The position numbers and the translations under genes are program-made. A DNA stretch of 28,772 nt from 39-52-133 sp036523795. Lineage in GTDB: Bacteria > Pseudomonadota > Gammaproteobacteria > Burkholderiales > Gallionellaceae. Of the stretch, positions 1-9,076 are shown in pieces (position 1 is the first letter of the stretch; the number at the start of each line of letters is the position of its first letter). Location: assembly GCA_036523795.1 (NCBI GenBank), contig DATDDN010000027.1, positions 1 through 28,772 of the forward strand, read 5' to 3'. The notes under the pieces are model-generated. The model worked only from the letters and a program-made list of their open reading frames with translations. It was not told the origin of the DNA and did not search any database.

Positions 1-2103
1 TCCGGCATAGTGCAGGTGGATGGCAGCAAGGAGTTTACGTACACCGTGCCCGAAAGCTTCAACGGTGCGCTGCGGGTGATGGCAGTGACGGTGAACGACG
101 ACTCGGTGGCCAGCGCCACCAGCACCACCACGGTGCGCGGCGACATCGTGCTGCTGCCCAACGTGCCGGTGGCCATCACCCCCGGCGACGAGGTCGAGAT
201 CGGCATCGGCGTGGCGAACAATGCGAAGGGCTCGGGCAAGGATGCGCCGGTCGCGCTGACGCTGAACGTCTCGCCGGGCCTGGAGGTGGTGGGCCCCGCC
301 ACGCAGGAGCTGAAGATCAGCGAGCGCGCCGAGGGCACCACCAAGTTCCGCGTCAAGGCCAAGGCCGGTGCACAGGCACACCTGGGCTCGGCCAGCGTGA
401 CCTTCAGCGCCTCGGTGAAGGAGGCGCGCGCCAGGCTGACCACCGACGTGAGCATCCGCCCTGCCTCGGCCTTCGTCACACTGGTGCAGACCGGCATGTT
501 CCGCGGTGAGGCGACCCTCGACAGCCAGGCGCCGATGTATCCGACCTTCAAGCGCAGCGAGGCGGCGATCTCTGCCTCGCCGTGGGCGTTCACCGCGGGC
601 CTGATCCAGTATCTGGACGTGTATCCGCATGGCTGCACCGAGCAGATCACCAGCCAGACCTTCCCGGCCATCGTGCTCTCCACCCAGCCGGGCGTGGCGG
701 AACAGCTGCTCAAGCTCGACCGCCAGGCCGGTCCCGGCGTGAAGAAGCCCGACGCCAACAAGACCTTCGAGCGCTATCTGGCGCAGGTGCGCGCGCGCCA
801 GTCCGGCGACGGCGGCGTTGCGATGTGGCCGGGCAGTTCGCCTGACCTGTTTGCCACCACCTATGTGGTCAGCCTGCTGCTGGAGGCGAAGGAGCGCAAG
901 TTTGCCGTGCCGAACGACATGCTGCAGCGCGCCAACGTGTACCTGCAAATGCGCCTCGCAGAGGCTTCGACGCATGACTACAACTGGCGCGTGCAGGCGC
1001 AGGCAGCCTACCTGCTGACGCGCCAGGGCGTGGTGGTGACGGCCGCGCTGAACAACCTGAGCGAGAACCTGCGCAACCGGGTTTCCAGCGCGCGCAGCGA
1101 AGGCGAGCGCGAGTCCACCCGCGCCGACCTGGGCGCGGTCTACCTCGCCGCGAGCTACCAGATCCTCAAGCAGGAGAAGATCGCGCTGGAACTGCTGCAG
1201 CCGGCACTACATGACCTGGCCACCAACACCGACCCGTGGCGACGCTGGTACTGGTATTACTACTACGATCCGCTGGTATACCGCGCCACCACCATGCAGC
1301 TGATCGCGCTGCACTTCCCTGCGCAGATCAAGCAGCTGCCGATGGACTTCTGGACCCGCATGGGCAGTGCGATCCGCGACAACTACTACCAGAGCCTGTC
1401 GGCAGCGCGCATCCTGCTGGCCATCGACGCCTACGCGGCGGCGGCCACGCAATCCGCGGCAGGCAAGGTGGGCGTGTCTGCTGTGGACCGCGCCGGCGCC
1501 ATCAAGGCGCTGGAGCTGCCGCAGCAGTTTGCCCTGGCCAGCCTCGCGGTGCCGCTGGATGCCGCGAAACTGAAAATGAGCAGCGGCGGCGAGCTGCCCC
1601 TGTTCTACTCCTGGGCGGAATCGGGCTACGAGATGAATGTGCCGACCGAGGCGGTGAGCAAGGGGCTGGAAATCATCCACGAGTACCTCAACGACAAGGG
1701 CGACGTGGTGCGGGAGGCCAGGGTGGGCGACGAGCTGACGGTGCGCGTGCGTGTGCGCTCGATCGGCCGCGATGTGCAACAGGTGGCCCTCGTCGATGTC
1801 CTGCCCGGCGGCATGGAGCCTGTGCTGTCCTCGCCTTCGGATGACGACGAGCCGAACATGCCGATCTGGCGCAGGCGCCTGGGTGGAAACAGCACCTGGG
1901 AGATCGAATACGCCGACATCCGCGAGGACCGGGTGATTTTCTATGGCGACGTTAACAGCAACATGACCGAGGTGACGTACAAGGTGCGCGCGACCAATGT
2001 GGGCGAGTTCGTGGTGCCGTCGGCCTACGGCGAGGCCATGTACGAACGCCGCGTCTTCGGCCGCTCTGCCGGTGCCAGCTTCAAGATCAAACCGGCTGAC
2101 TGA
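1..2103 (+). CDS. Bacterial alpha-2-macroglobulin family protein, C-terminal part (5' end outside window)
   Basis: The reading frame is open from the first base, so the start lies upstream and at least 700 C-terminal residues are present. The bait-trap chemistry is visible as a GCTEQ thioester motif encoded at 631-645, preceded by YPH, as in bacterial macroglobulins of the YfhM type. A helical thioester domain follows (about 600-1560) and then a C-terminal beta domain beginning near EIIHEYL. In this family the protein sits in the periplasm and is thought to trap foreign proteases through the thioester. The stop codon overlaps the pbpC start (TGATG), so the two are very probably co-transcribed and coupled. 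The same pairing is known in E. coli (yfhM-pbpC). The signal or lipoprotein sequence cannot be seen. Family assignment is firm; the physiological target is not known from the sequence. Confidence 0.93.
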   Translation, partial: SGIVQVDGSKEFTYTVPESFNGALRVMAVTVNDDSVASATSTTTVRGDIVLLPNVPVAITPGDEVEIGIGVANNAKGSGKDAPVALTLNVSPGLEVVGPATQELKISERAEGTTKFRVKAKAGAQAHLGSASVTFSASVKEARARLTTDVSIRPASAFVTLVQTGMFRGEATLDSQAPMYPTFKRSEAAISASPWAFTAGLIQYLDVYPHGCTEQITSQTFPAIVLSTQPGVAEQLLKLDRQAGPGVKKPDANKTFERYLAQVRARQSGDGGVAMWPGSSPDLFATTYVVSLLLEAKERKFAVPNDMLQRANVYLQMRLAEASTHDYNWRVQAQAAYLLTRQGVVVTAALNNLSENLRNRVSSARSEGERESTRADLGAVYLAASYQILKQEKIALELLQPALHDLATNTDPWRRWYWYYYYDPLVYRATTMQLIALHFPAQIKQLPMDFWTRMGSAIRDNYYQSLSAARILLAIDAYAAAATQSAAGKVGVSAVDRAGAIKALELPQQFALASLAVPLDAAKLKMSSGGELPLFYSWAESGYEMNVPTEAVSKGLEIIHEYLNDKGDVVREARVGDELTVRVRVRSIGRDVQQVALVDVLPGGMEPVLSSPSDDDEPNMPIWRRRLGGNSTWEIEYADIREDRVIFYGDVNSNMTEVTYKVRATNVGEFVVPSAYGEAMYERRVFGRSAGASFKIKPAD

Positions 2104-4463
2104 TGCGCCGGTTTGACGCTGCATCGCTGCGGGAGCGCCTGCAGGCGCTCCCGTGGCGCCGGCTGCACCGCACGACCCGGCGGCGGCTCACGTATGCCGC
2201 GCTGCTGGTGCTGGCGCTGCTGTTGCTGCGCGTGCTGCCCAAGGCGCCGCTGTCGGAGGTGGCGCCTTCGTCACGCACGGTGCTCGCCGCCAACGGCGAG
2301 CTGTTGCGGCTGACCCTGGCCGCGGACGAGCAGTATCGCCTGTGGACGCCGCTGCCGCAGATCTCCGCGCCGATGCAGCAGGCCATCGTGCTGTACGAGG
2401 ATCGCTGGTTCTACTGGCACCCCGGCTTCAACCCGTGGGCGCTGCTGCGCGCGGCCGGCGCCACCGCCATCGGCTCGCGCCGCATCGGCGGCTCCACCAT
2501 CACCATGCAGCTGTCACGCCGCGTGTACGACATCGACAGCCGCACCATCGCCGGCAAGCTGCAGCAAGTGGCGGCGGCGGTGTGGCTGGAGCTGCGCTAC
2601 AGCAAGCGCGAGATCCTGGAGGCCTACCTGAACTATGCGCCCTTCGGCGGCAACGTCGAGGGGATAGGCGCGGCCAGCCTGGTGTACCTGGGCAAGCACG
2701 CCAGATCGCTGAGCGTGCCGGAGGCGCTGAACCTGGCGGTGATTCCGCAGAATCCGCGCAAGCGCCTGGGGCCAGACGGCGGCAACATGCAGACGGAGGA
2801 GCTGCGCAGCGCGCGCGACCGCCTGGCCAGGCGCTGGGCGCGGGTACATGTGGAAGACGCGCGTTTTGCCAGTGACGCGGCGTTGCAGATGTCATTCGGC
2901 TCGCGCGCGAAGCTGCCCTTCCGCGCGCCGCACATGGTGGATTTCCTGTTGCAGGAGTCGGGCGAGCGCGTGGTCAATTCCAGCATCGATCTGGCCGTGC
3001 AGACCGTGGTGGAAAGGGTGCTGGGCGAGTACGTCAAGTCGCGCGCCTCGGTGGGCATCAACAATGCCGCGGCCCTGCTGGTGGACGCCTCGACCATGCA
3101 GGTGAAGGCGATGGTCGGCTCGGCCGACTACCGCAACGATGCCATTGCCGGGCAGGTGAACGGCGTGTTCGGCAAGCGCTCCCCCGGCTCTACCCTCAAG
3201 CCCTACATCTACGGGCTGGCGCTGGACCAGGGCCTGATCCATTCCGGCTCCATCCTCAAGGATGCGCCCAAGAGCTTCGGCGCGTTTTCGCCGGAGAACT
3301 TCGACGGCCGCTTTTCCGGCCCCGTTTCCGCGCAGGATGCGCTGATCCGCAGCCGTAACGTGCCCGCCGTGGACCTCGCCTCGCACCTGAGCCGGCCCGA
3401 CCTGTACGACTTCCTCAAGCTGGCGGGCGTGCAGAAGCTGCTGCCCGAGTCGCACTATGGCCTGTCGCTGGTGCTGGGCGGCGGCGAGGTGACCATGGCC
3501 GAGCTGGCCCAGCTCAATGCCGTGCTCGCCAACCGCGGCCAGTGGCAGGAACTGCGCTACGTAACCGATCAGAAGGCGAGCCAGAGCAAGCCGCTGGTGC
3601 TGCTGAGCCCTGCCGCTTCCTACATCGTGCTGGACATGCTGCGCCAGAACCCGCGCCCCGACACCTTTGCGCCGGCGCGCCCGGCCGTGGCGTGGAAGAC
3701 CGGCACCTCGTGGGGCTTCCGCGATGCGTGGACGGCCGGGGTGTTCGGCCGCTATGTGCTGGTGGTGTGGGTCGGCAACTTTGACGGCTCCGGCAATCCG
3801 GCATTTATCGGCATCGAGGCGGCGGCCCCGCTGTTCATGCGCATCGTGGACGCCCTGCGCGCCGAGCGGCTGGATCCGGGCGAGATGGCGTTTGCGCAGC
3901 CGGCTGACCTGCAGCGCATCGAGATCTGCACCGCCAGCGGCGACATCCCCAACGATGCCTGCCATGCGCGTTCGCAGGCCTGGTTCATTGCCGGCAAGTC
4001 GCCCATACGCAAGAGCACGCTGCACCGCGCCGTGCTGATCGACACGCGCACCGGCAAGCTGGCGTGCAAACCCGGCCCGCACACGCGCGAGGAGATTTTC
4101 GAGTACTGGCCCTCTGACATGGCGGCGATCTTCAAGAGCGCCGGCCTGCCGCTGCGGCAGCCGCCCGCCGGAAGCTGCAACGACGATGCCAGCCTGCAGG
4201 GGCCGCCCAGCATCGTGTCGCCGCTGCGCGGGGTGACGCACATGCGCCGGCTGAACCGTAACGAGCCGATCTACCTGCGCGCGGAAGCCGGCTCCGGCAG
4301 CAGCAGCCTGCTCTGGTTCGTGGACAATGCGATGGTGGGGCGCAGCAGGCCAGGCGAGGCGATACCGTGGAATCCGCCGCAAGCCGGCAAGTACCTGCTG
4401 CGCGTGGTGGACGAACAGGGGCGCTCCGACAGCCGCGAGGTCGTGTTCGAGCTGACCGACTGA
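2103..4463 (+). CDS. pbpC: Penicillin-binding protein 1C (bifunctional glycosyltransferase/transpeptidase)
   Basis: This 786-residue protein begins on the ATG sharing a base with the upstream TGA. A basic N-terminus and one membrane anchor (about residues 29-46) lead into a GT51 glycosyltransferase domain (about 85-255). That domain has YEDRWF with the catalytic Glu near 99, GGSTITMQ at 129-136 and the EAYLNYAPFGG segment. The transpeptidase domain (about 320-585) has the STLK active-site tetrad at 363-366, SRN at 417-419 and KTGTS at 532-536. The C-terminal 100 or so residues match the position and style of the PBP1C C-terminal domain. All expected catalytic motifs are intact. It should polymerise and possibly crosslink peptidoglycan from the inner membrane. 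Overlap with the macroglobulin gene fits the idea that the pair repairs wall damage and traps invading proteases. Confidence 0.96.
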   Translation: MRRFDAASLRERLQALPWRRLHRTTRRRLTYAALLVLALLLLRVLPKAPLSEVAPSSRTVLAANGELLRLTLAADEQYRLWTPLPQISAPMQQAIVLYEDRWFYWHPGFNPWALLRAAGATAIGSRRIGGSTITMQLSRRVYDIDSRTIAGKLQQVAAAVWLELRYSKREILEAYLNYAPFGGNVEGIGAASLVYLGKHARSLSVPEALNLAVIPQNPRKRLGPDGGNMQTEELRSARDRLARRWARVHVEDARFASDAALQMSFGSRAKLPFRAPHMVDFLLQESGERVVNSSIDLAVQTVVERVLGEYVKSRASVGINNAAALLVDASTMQVKAMVGSADYRNDAIAGQVNGVFGKRSPGSTLKPYIYGLALDQGLIHSGSILKDAPKSFGAFSPENFDGRFSGPVSAQDALIRSRNVPAVDLASHLSRPDLYDFLKLAGVQKLLPESHYGLSLVLGGGEVTMAELAQLNAVLANRGQWQELRYVTDQKASQSKPLVLLSPAASYIVLDMLRQNPRPDTFAPARPAVAWKTGTSWGFRDAWTAGVFGRYVLVVWVGNFDGSGNPAFIGIEAAAPLFMRIVDALRAERLDPGEMAFAQPADLQRIEICTASGDIPNDACHARSQAWFIAGKSPIRKSTLHRAVLIDTRTGKLACKPGPHTREEIFEYWPSDMAAIFKSAGLPLRQPPAGSCNDDASLQGPPSIVSPLRGVTHMRRLNRNEPIYLRAEAGSGSSSLLWFVDNAMVGRSRPGEAIPWNPPQAGKYLLRVVDEQGRSDSREVVFELTD

Positions 4464-4554
4464 CGCCCTGTCCGCGCCCTTCCCAAGCCATTGCGGCTTC
4501 GATACTATGCTGCCATCCCTACCACGATGGCAGCACAGCGGAGACCTTTGCCTG

Positions 4555-6201
4555 ATGTTTTCCTGGATCAACAAGCTGGACGACATTCCCGACCACCCCA
4601 TGGTGAATCTGGCCGCAGCCAGGAAGCTGCTGACCGAGCTGCCCAAGGACAATCCGCTCAAGGCGCTGGAGGAACTGGCTTCCTGGCTGACTACGGTGAA
4701 GGACACGCCCAGCTTCCGTCCCGAGCTGCGCCTGTCCATCGTCATGCTGCTGGACGAAACCGCGCAGCCTTACCATGCCGAGCTGCTGCGCGACTACCTG
4801 GGAGCGCCACACCTGCAGGATTTCCACGGCATGTATCTGTGGCAGGGCATCCACAATTTCATGAAGGCACAGGTCGAGGCCTATGCCCTGTGTGCGCAGG
4901 AATGCCCGCCGCCTGAGCACCTTTCCGAACAGCTGCGCGAATCGCTGCCGGTGCTGCATGTGCGCCTGATCCGCAGCATCGGCGAACAGATGAAGCTGGA
5001 ACTGATGCGCTACATCGAAGTGGAGCAGTCTGCATGGGCCGGGTTGTGTGGCGCTTATCGCCTGGCCGAGGCGCTGCAGCTCTCCGAGAGCATGGTGCAC
5101 GCCTACCCGGGAAATGTGATCCACACCAGCCCGCAGCGCGAGCTGCTGCGCGCGCTGGCGTTGTATGTTTCCTCGCCCGGCACACTGGCGCCCAACCAGA
5201 TCGAGGTGGCCAGCCGCATCGCGGCGCGCATGGTGAGCTACTTTGACATGAAGGATGCTCCCGCAGCGGATTGCCCCTACGTCATCGACCTTGCCGCCGC
5301 CGCCCCGCCGCGCCATGTGCCGGCCCAGCCCTTGCCCGGCCCCGCCATGCGCTTCTTCGGCATGCAGCGCGCCGTGCCCAAGCTGCAGGACATCACCCAG
5401 CAGAACGAACGCGGGCTGCTGCATGAGGAAAATCGCTTCGGCAACGAATTCTCGCCCGACGGCAAACTCACCGTGCTCAAGCACCTGCAGGTGTACTGGA
5501 GCCTGGACTTGCCGTACCGCCACCTGGAACGCCGCAACATCCAGGTGGACATCGAGGTGGTGCACAGCTACAAGACCATCAGCAGCCTGGTGAAACACAT
5601 CGAGCCGGGCAACATCGAAAACCTGCCGGAAAAGGATGCGGCGATGATGAAGGAGAAATCCAGCATCAACCTGCAGGAAGAAAAGATCGACTACACCACG
5701 GAGACCTGGGCCGTGCTGGATGCCAGCACCGGCGGGATCGGCGGCATCATGCCGCGCAGCGCAGCCGGCTGGGGCAAGGTGGGCGCGCTGTGCGCCCTCA
5801 AGCCGCGCGAGAGCAACCAGTGGTGGGTGGGCATGATCCGCCGCATCCACACCGATACGCAGGGCAAGGTGCATGTGGGCATCGAGATCCTTGCCAAGAA
5901 GCCGTTGGCGGTGTGGATGCGCATACTCGGCAAGGGCACCGAAAAGGTGTCGAACTGGGAGACCAGCTCCGGCTCGTTCAGCTACGATTACCTGCACGTC
6001 ATCCTGCTGCCCGACGCCCACAACTCCTACCTCAATGCCACCATGCTGGTGGAATCGGGCAGTTTCGCCAGCGGCCAGATCTGCGAGATGATGATGGGCG
6101 AGAAGAGCCGCAACATCAGGATGGACAAGCTGCTCGCCGAAGGCGACGACTACGAGCAGGCCAGCTTCCAGTGGCTGGATTCGACCCACGGTAAAGGCTG
6201 A
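4555..6201 (+). CDS. Conserved hypothetical protein with PilZ-like C-terminal region
   Basis: The 548-residue start is set at the ATG at 4555 because a GGAGA sits about ten bases upstream; the frame stays open to an earlier ATG at 4507 without a better site. The first 260 residues look helical and have no recognisable motif, signal peptide or membrane segment, so the protein is probably cytoplasmic. In the C-terminal part, DASTGG resembles the D/N-x-S-x-x-G motif of PilZ domains. It is followed at the right distance by WWVGMIRRI and VGIEIL, which match the last strands of a PilZ barrel. The usual upstream RxxxR motif was not identified with certainty, so cyclic di-GMP binding is an inference. 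The gene follows pbpC after about 90 bases on the same strand but has its own ribosome site. Confidence 0.75.
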   Translation: MFSWINKLDDIPDHPMVNLAAARKLLTELPKDNPLKALEELASWLTTVKDTPSFRPELRLSIVMLLDETAQPYHAELLRDYLGAPHLQDFHGMYLWQGIHNFMKAQVEAYALCAQECPPPEHLSEQLRESLPVLHVRLIRSIGEQMKLELMRYIEVEQSAWAGLCGAYRLAEALQLSESMVHAYPGNVIHTSPQRELLRALALYVSSPGTLAPNQIEVASRIAARMVSYFDMKDAPAADCPYVIDLAAAAPPRHVPAQPLPGPAMRFFGMQRAVPKLQDITQQNERGLLHEENRFGNEFSPDGKLTVLKHLQVYWSLDLPYRHLERRNIQVDIEVVHSYKTISSLVKHIEPGNIENLPEKDAAMMKEKSSINLQEEKIDYTTETWAVLDASTGGIGGIMPRSAAGWGKVGALCALKPRESNQWWVGMIRRIHTDTQGKVHVGIEILAKKPLAVWMRILGKGTEKVSNWETSSGSFSYDYLHVILLPDAHNSYLNATMLVESGSFASGQICEMMMGEKSRNIRMDKLLAEGDDYEQASFQWLDSTHGKG

Positions 6202-6537
6202 ACGCATTGGCCCGCATAACCAGCGACTTGGTTGGGGCTCTCCCCAACCTTAGTCGAATGGCTAGTTGGTTCATCAGATTTCGCAGATTGACGCAGATTC
6301 GAAAACGACAACGCTATTCCCCCGCTCCGCTGGTCAACTCCTGTTCCCTCAGTGATAATCCCGTCTGCCTGAATTCATCCAAGGAAGCGCTGAATAAGCT
6401 CAATCGTCGTTCCCGCGAAGGCGGGAAGCCAGTCCAATGAAACAGCTGGATACCCGCCTTCGCGGGTATGACGACCTGTTCGGTGCGTCCTTTATTTTTA
6501 CAATCTGTGTCATCTGCGGATAAGCCTTTAACACCAC
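6202..6537. repeat. Intergenic region of nested dispersed inverted repeats
   Basis: No convincing gene is present. An inner pair, 6405-6432 and 6446-6473, forms a 28-base inverted repeat with four mismatches; each arm has its own small CCCGC/GCGGG hairpin. An outer pair lies at 6280-6299 (TTCGCAGATTGACGCAGATT) and 6502-6520 (AATCTGTGTCATCTGCGGA), which are inverted copies of each other apart from an indel and two or so changes. Both motif types look like short non-coding repeats dispersed in many proteobacterial genomes (general knowledge, not searched). The RNA could fold into a long hairpin just before pgm. Confidence 0.75.
6405..6473. repeat. REP-like palindromic element (CGTCnTnCCCGCGAAGGCGGG type)
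   Basis: The two arms (6405-6432 and 6446-6473) are inverted copies separated by 13 bases. The shared core is CCCGCGAAGGCGGG. A related single arm occurs at 26608-26634. The ATTCCC-spacer-GGGAAT style resembles the neisserial dRS3 class, but that kinship is only a resemblance. Confidence 0.8.
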
Positions 6538-8166
6538 ATGAACCTGCAAACCGTCGCCACCTCCCCCTTCCCCGACCAGAAACCCGGCACCTCCGGCCTG
6601 CGCAAGAAGGTGCCCACCTTCCAGCAGCCGCACTACCTGGAGAACTTCGTGCAGTCCATCTTCGATTGCGTGCAGCCGAGTGGGGCCACCCTGGTGCTGG
6701 GCGGCGACGGGCGCTACTACAACCGCACCGCGATCCAGATCATCCTCAAGATGGCTGCGGCCAACGGCTACCGCAAGGTGCTGGTGGGGCGCGGCGGCAT
6801 CCTCTCCACCCCGGCTGCCTCGTGCGTGATCCGCAAGCACCAGGCCAGCGGCGGCATCATCCTGTCCGCCAGCCACAACCCGGGCGGCCCCACCGAGGAC
6901 TTCGGCATCAAATACAACGGTGCCAACGGCGGCCCCGCCACCGAGAGCGTGACCGAGGCGATCTACGCGAAAAGCAAGACCATTGCCCAGTACCGCATCC
7001 TCGATGCGGGCGATGTGGCGCTGGATACGCTGGGTGCAAGCAAGCTGGGCGAGATGACAGTGCAGGTGATCGACCCGGTGGCCGACTATGCCGAGCTGAT
7101 GGAGTCGCTGTTCGATTTCGCCGCGGTACGCAATTTATTGGCCGGCGGCTTCCGCCTGCGCTTCGATGCGATGCACGCGGTGACCGGCCCCTACGCCAGC
7201 GAGATCCTGGTCAAGCGCCTGGGCGCCCCGGCCGACAGCGTGCTCAACGCCGTGCCGCTGGAGGATTTCGGCGGCGGCCACCCCGACCCCAACCTCACCT
7301 ACGCGCCGGAGCTGGTGGCCACCATGTATGGCGACCACGCCCCCGACTTCGGCGCCGCCTCGGACGGCGACGGCGACCGCAACATGATCCTGGGCAAGAA
7401 ATTCTTCGTCACGCCTTCCGACAGCCTGGCGCTGATCGCCGCCAACGCCACACTGATCCCCGCCTATCGCAAGGGCCTGGCCGGAGTGGCCCGTTCCATG
7501 CCGACCAGCGCCGCGGTGGACCGCGTGGCCAAGGCGCTCAACATCCCCTGCTACGAAACGCCCACCGGCTGGAAGTTTTTCGGCAACCTGATGGATGACG
7601 GCAAGGTCACCCTGTGCGGCGAGGAAAGCTTCGGCACCGGCTCCAACCACGTGCGCGAGAAGGACGGCCTGTGGGCCGTGCTGTGCTGGCTCAACATCCT
7701 CGCCGCGCGCAAGCAGCCGGTGGAAGAGATCGTGCGCGAACACTGGGCCCGCTACGGCCGCAACGTGTATTCCCGCCACGACTACGAAGGACTGCCCACC
7801 GAGGCTGCCAACGGCGTGATGCAGCACCTGCGCAGCAGCTTCGCTTCACTCACCGGCAAACAATTCGGCCGCTACACCGTGCAGCTGTGCGACGACTTCA
7901 GCTACACCGACCCGGTGGATGGCAGCGTGAGCAAGGGCCAGGGTGTGCGCATCCTGTTCAGCGACGGCTCACGCATCGTGTACCGCCTCTCCGGCACCGG
8001 CACCGAGGGGGCGACATTGCGCGTGTACCTGGAAGCGTATGAGTCCGACGCCGCCAAACACCACCTGGATGCGCAGGTGGCACTGGCGGAACTGATTGGC
8101 ATAGCGGCGGACGTTGCGGAATTGCGGTCACGCACCGGACGCGAGCAGCCGACTGTGATTACCTGA
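6538..8166 (+). CDS. pgm: Alpha-D-phosphoglucomutase, PGM1-like
   Basis: This 542-residue enzyme should interconvert glucose 1-phosphate and glucose 6-phosphate in the cytoplasm, linking glycogen and nucleotide-sugar synthesis to glycolysis. Recognisable in order are TSGLRKKV at 18-25, the phosphoserine loop SASHNPGG at 110-117 (catalytic Ser 112), the metal loop DGDGDR at 276-281, the sugar-binding GEESFGTG at 361-368 and the phosphate-binding loop RLSGTGTEGATLR at 483-495. Length and motif wording are closer to eukaryotic PGM1 than to E. coli Pgm. The start follows the conserved N-terminus, although no good ribosome-binding site is visible upstream, where dispersed repeats end. All catalytic loops are intact. 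A diverged copy of its last 35 codons lies at 11913-12017. Confidence 0.95.
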   Translation: MNLQTVATSPFPDQKPGTSGLRKKVPTFQQPHYLENFVQSIFDCVQPSGATLVLGGDGRYYNRTAIQIILKMAAANGYRKVLVGRGGILSTPAASCVIRKHQASGGIILSASHNPGGPTEDFGIKYNGANGGPATESVTEAIYAKSKTIAQYRILDAGDVALDTLGASKLGEMTVQVIDPVADYAELMESLFDFAAVRNLLAGGFRLRFDAMHAVTGPYASEILVKRLGAPADSVLNAVPLEDFGGGHPDPNLTYAPELVATMYGDHAPDFGAASDGDGDRNMILGKKFFVTPSDSLALIAANATLIPAYRKGLAGVARSMPTSAAVDRVAKALNIPCYETPTGWKFFGNLMDDGKVTLCGEESFGTGSNHVREKDGLWAVLCWLNILAARKQPVEEIVREHWARYGRNVYSRHDYEGLPTEAANGVMQHLRSSFASLTGKQFGRYTVQLCDDFSYTDPVDGSVSKGQGVRILFSDGSRIVYRLSGTGTEGATLRVYLEAYESDAAKHHLDAQVALAELIGIAADVAELRSRTGREQPTVIT

Positions 8167-8210
8167 TCAAGCTCGCATTGCACGCTCCATCTTGCCTGCT
8201 GTCCTGGCAG

Positions 8211-8235
8211 CCAAGAAATGTAACTTGCTGTTGCA
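8211..8235. repeat. Relic of the CAAGAAAGGTAACTTGCTG repeat
   Basis: The run CAAGAAATGTAACTTGCTG, 45 bases past the pgm stop, differs by one base from the outer end of the right arm of the large inverted repeat at 12592-12610. No partner arm is visible here, so it looks like an eroded single copy. Confidence 0.5.
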
Positions 8236-8267
8236 CACCTACGACGATGTTGTGACCTGTCGCCAGC

Positions 8268-8651
8268 TCAGTGGAAGCCCTGTGCCGACAGGGCCATCTG
8301 CACCCATATCCAGGCGCCGCCGCCGATCAGCGCCATGGTTAACAGGAAGGCAACGCTCTTCCAGGTGAGGCGCTTTGGATCAACCTGTATGTCCGCGAAA
8401 AATTTTTCGATACTGTTTCCCGCCACCATGATTGCCAGCCCCAGTATCGGCAGTATGATCCCCAGGGCCATCATGGTCGAGCTGATGGTCACCTCGGTAA
8501 CGCCGTTTTCCTTGGCATGCAGCGGGTCATAAATCTGCCACTTGGCCATCCCCAAGCCTATGATCAACAGAATCAGGCCGCGCAACCTGATGTAGGGTGT
8601 AGGGGCCGGCTGTACGGCGGTTTGGGGTGTGTTGTCTGTCTGTTGTGTCAT
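8268..8651 (-). CDS. Small membrane protein of unknown function
   Basis: The product is 127 residues from the ATG at 8651, chosen because GGAGAAC precedes it at normal distance; an in-frame ATG at 8747 lacks this and would overlap the next gene. A polar Gln/Thr/Pro-rich N-terminus of about 20 residues is followed by three hydrophobic stretches, roughly residues 23-38, 60-80 and 100-120. The segment between the second and third is charged (EKFFADIQVDPKRL). No family was recognised. It lies downstream of two other minus-strand small genes and may be the last of a loose unit. Confidence 0.7.
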   Translation of the reverse strand: MTQQTDNTPQTAVQPAPTPYIRLRGLILLIIGLGMAKWQIYDPLHAKENGVTEVTISSTMMALGIILPILGLAIMVAGNSIEKFFADIQVDPKRLTWKSVAFLLTMALIGGGAWIWVQMALSAQGFH

Positions 8652-8734
8652 TGGGTGTTCTCCGTTTTGGTAATTGGGTTGGGGCAAGACGCCGCTGCGG
8701 GCCAATATCTTCTTTAGGTGCAGTGCCGTGAAAA

Positions 8735-9040
8735 TTAATTGAGGCACTTTCCAGATGCCACAAGACGCAGGTGCTTCTCCAGCAATTGCACGTAGTGCTT
8801 GACCAGCGTTAGGTACGCTTCGGAAACGTATCTGTCACCTTCATTGGCGAGAGAGTGTGAAACCCGATCAATAAATGTCGGAAGCAGGTCGAAATTGCCA
8901 GATACGCATAGGCCAATCAGATGGTTTACATAGCTGACCAGCTCGTAGGCACCATGGTTGCGTCGGTACCATTGCGCATCAACCAAATCGGGCGAATTTA
9001 GCTTGTGATGCAATCCTTCAAGTTCGGCTGACAATTTCAC
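8735..9040 (-). CDS. Hypothetical 101-residue helical protein
   Basis: The protein is soluble-looking and largely helical, with no signal peptide, membrane segment or Cys/His metal cluster. It begins MKLSAELEGLHHKL and ends in a Leu/Lys-rich helix. No family was recognised. It lies 36 bases downstream of the 9077-9463 gene on the same strand, so the two are probably co-transcribed. Base composition is less GC-rich than in pgm, as is common in accessory genes. Confidence 0.6.
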   Translation of the reverse strand: MKLSAELEGLHHKLNSPDLVDAQWYRRNHGAYELVSYVNHLIGLCVSGNFDLLPTFIDRVSHSLANEGDRYVSEAYLTLVKHYVQLLEKHLRLVASGKCLN

Positions 9041-9076
9041 TGCACCGCCTCAATTTCTCTTCTTGGGACAAGTCGC

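Noticed and set aside
1207..2124. Long minus-strand frame antisense to the macroglobulin gene
   Set aside because: It is a His/Arg/Gly-rich shadow frame typical of GC-rich DNA, opposite a gene with clear motifs.
2892..4745. 617-codon minus-strand frame opposite pbpC
   Set aside because: The opposite strand carries all PBP motifs, and this frame has shadow composition and no recognisable domain.
4519..6207. 562-codon minus-strand frame opposite the PilZ-like gene
   Set aside because: The plus-strand frame has a ribosome site and protein-like motifs; this one is Ala/His/Val-rich shadow.
6405..6473. CRISPR-like repeat
   Set aside because: There are only two inverted arms, no regular spacers and no cas genes.
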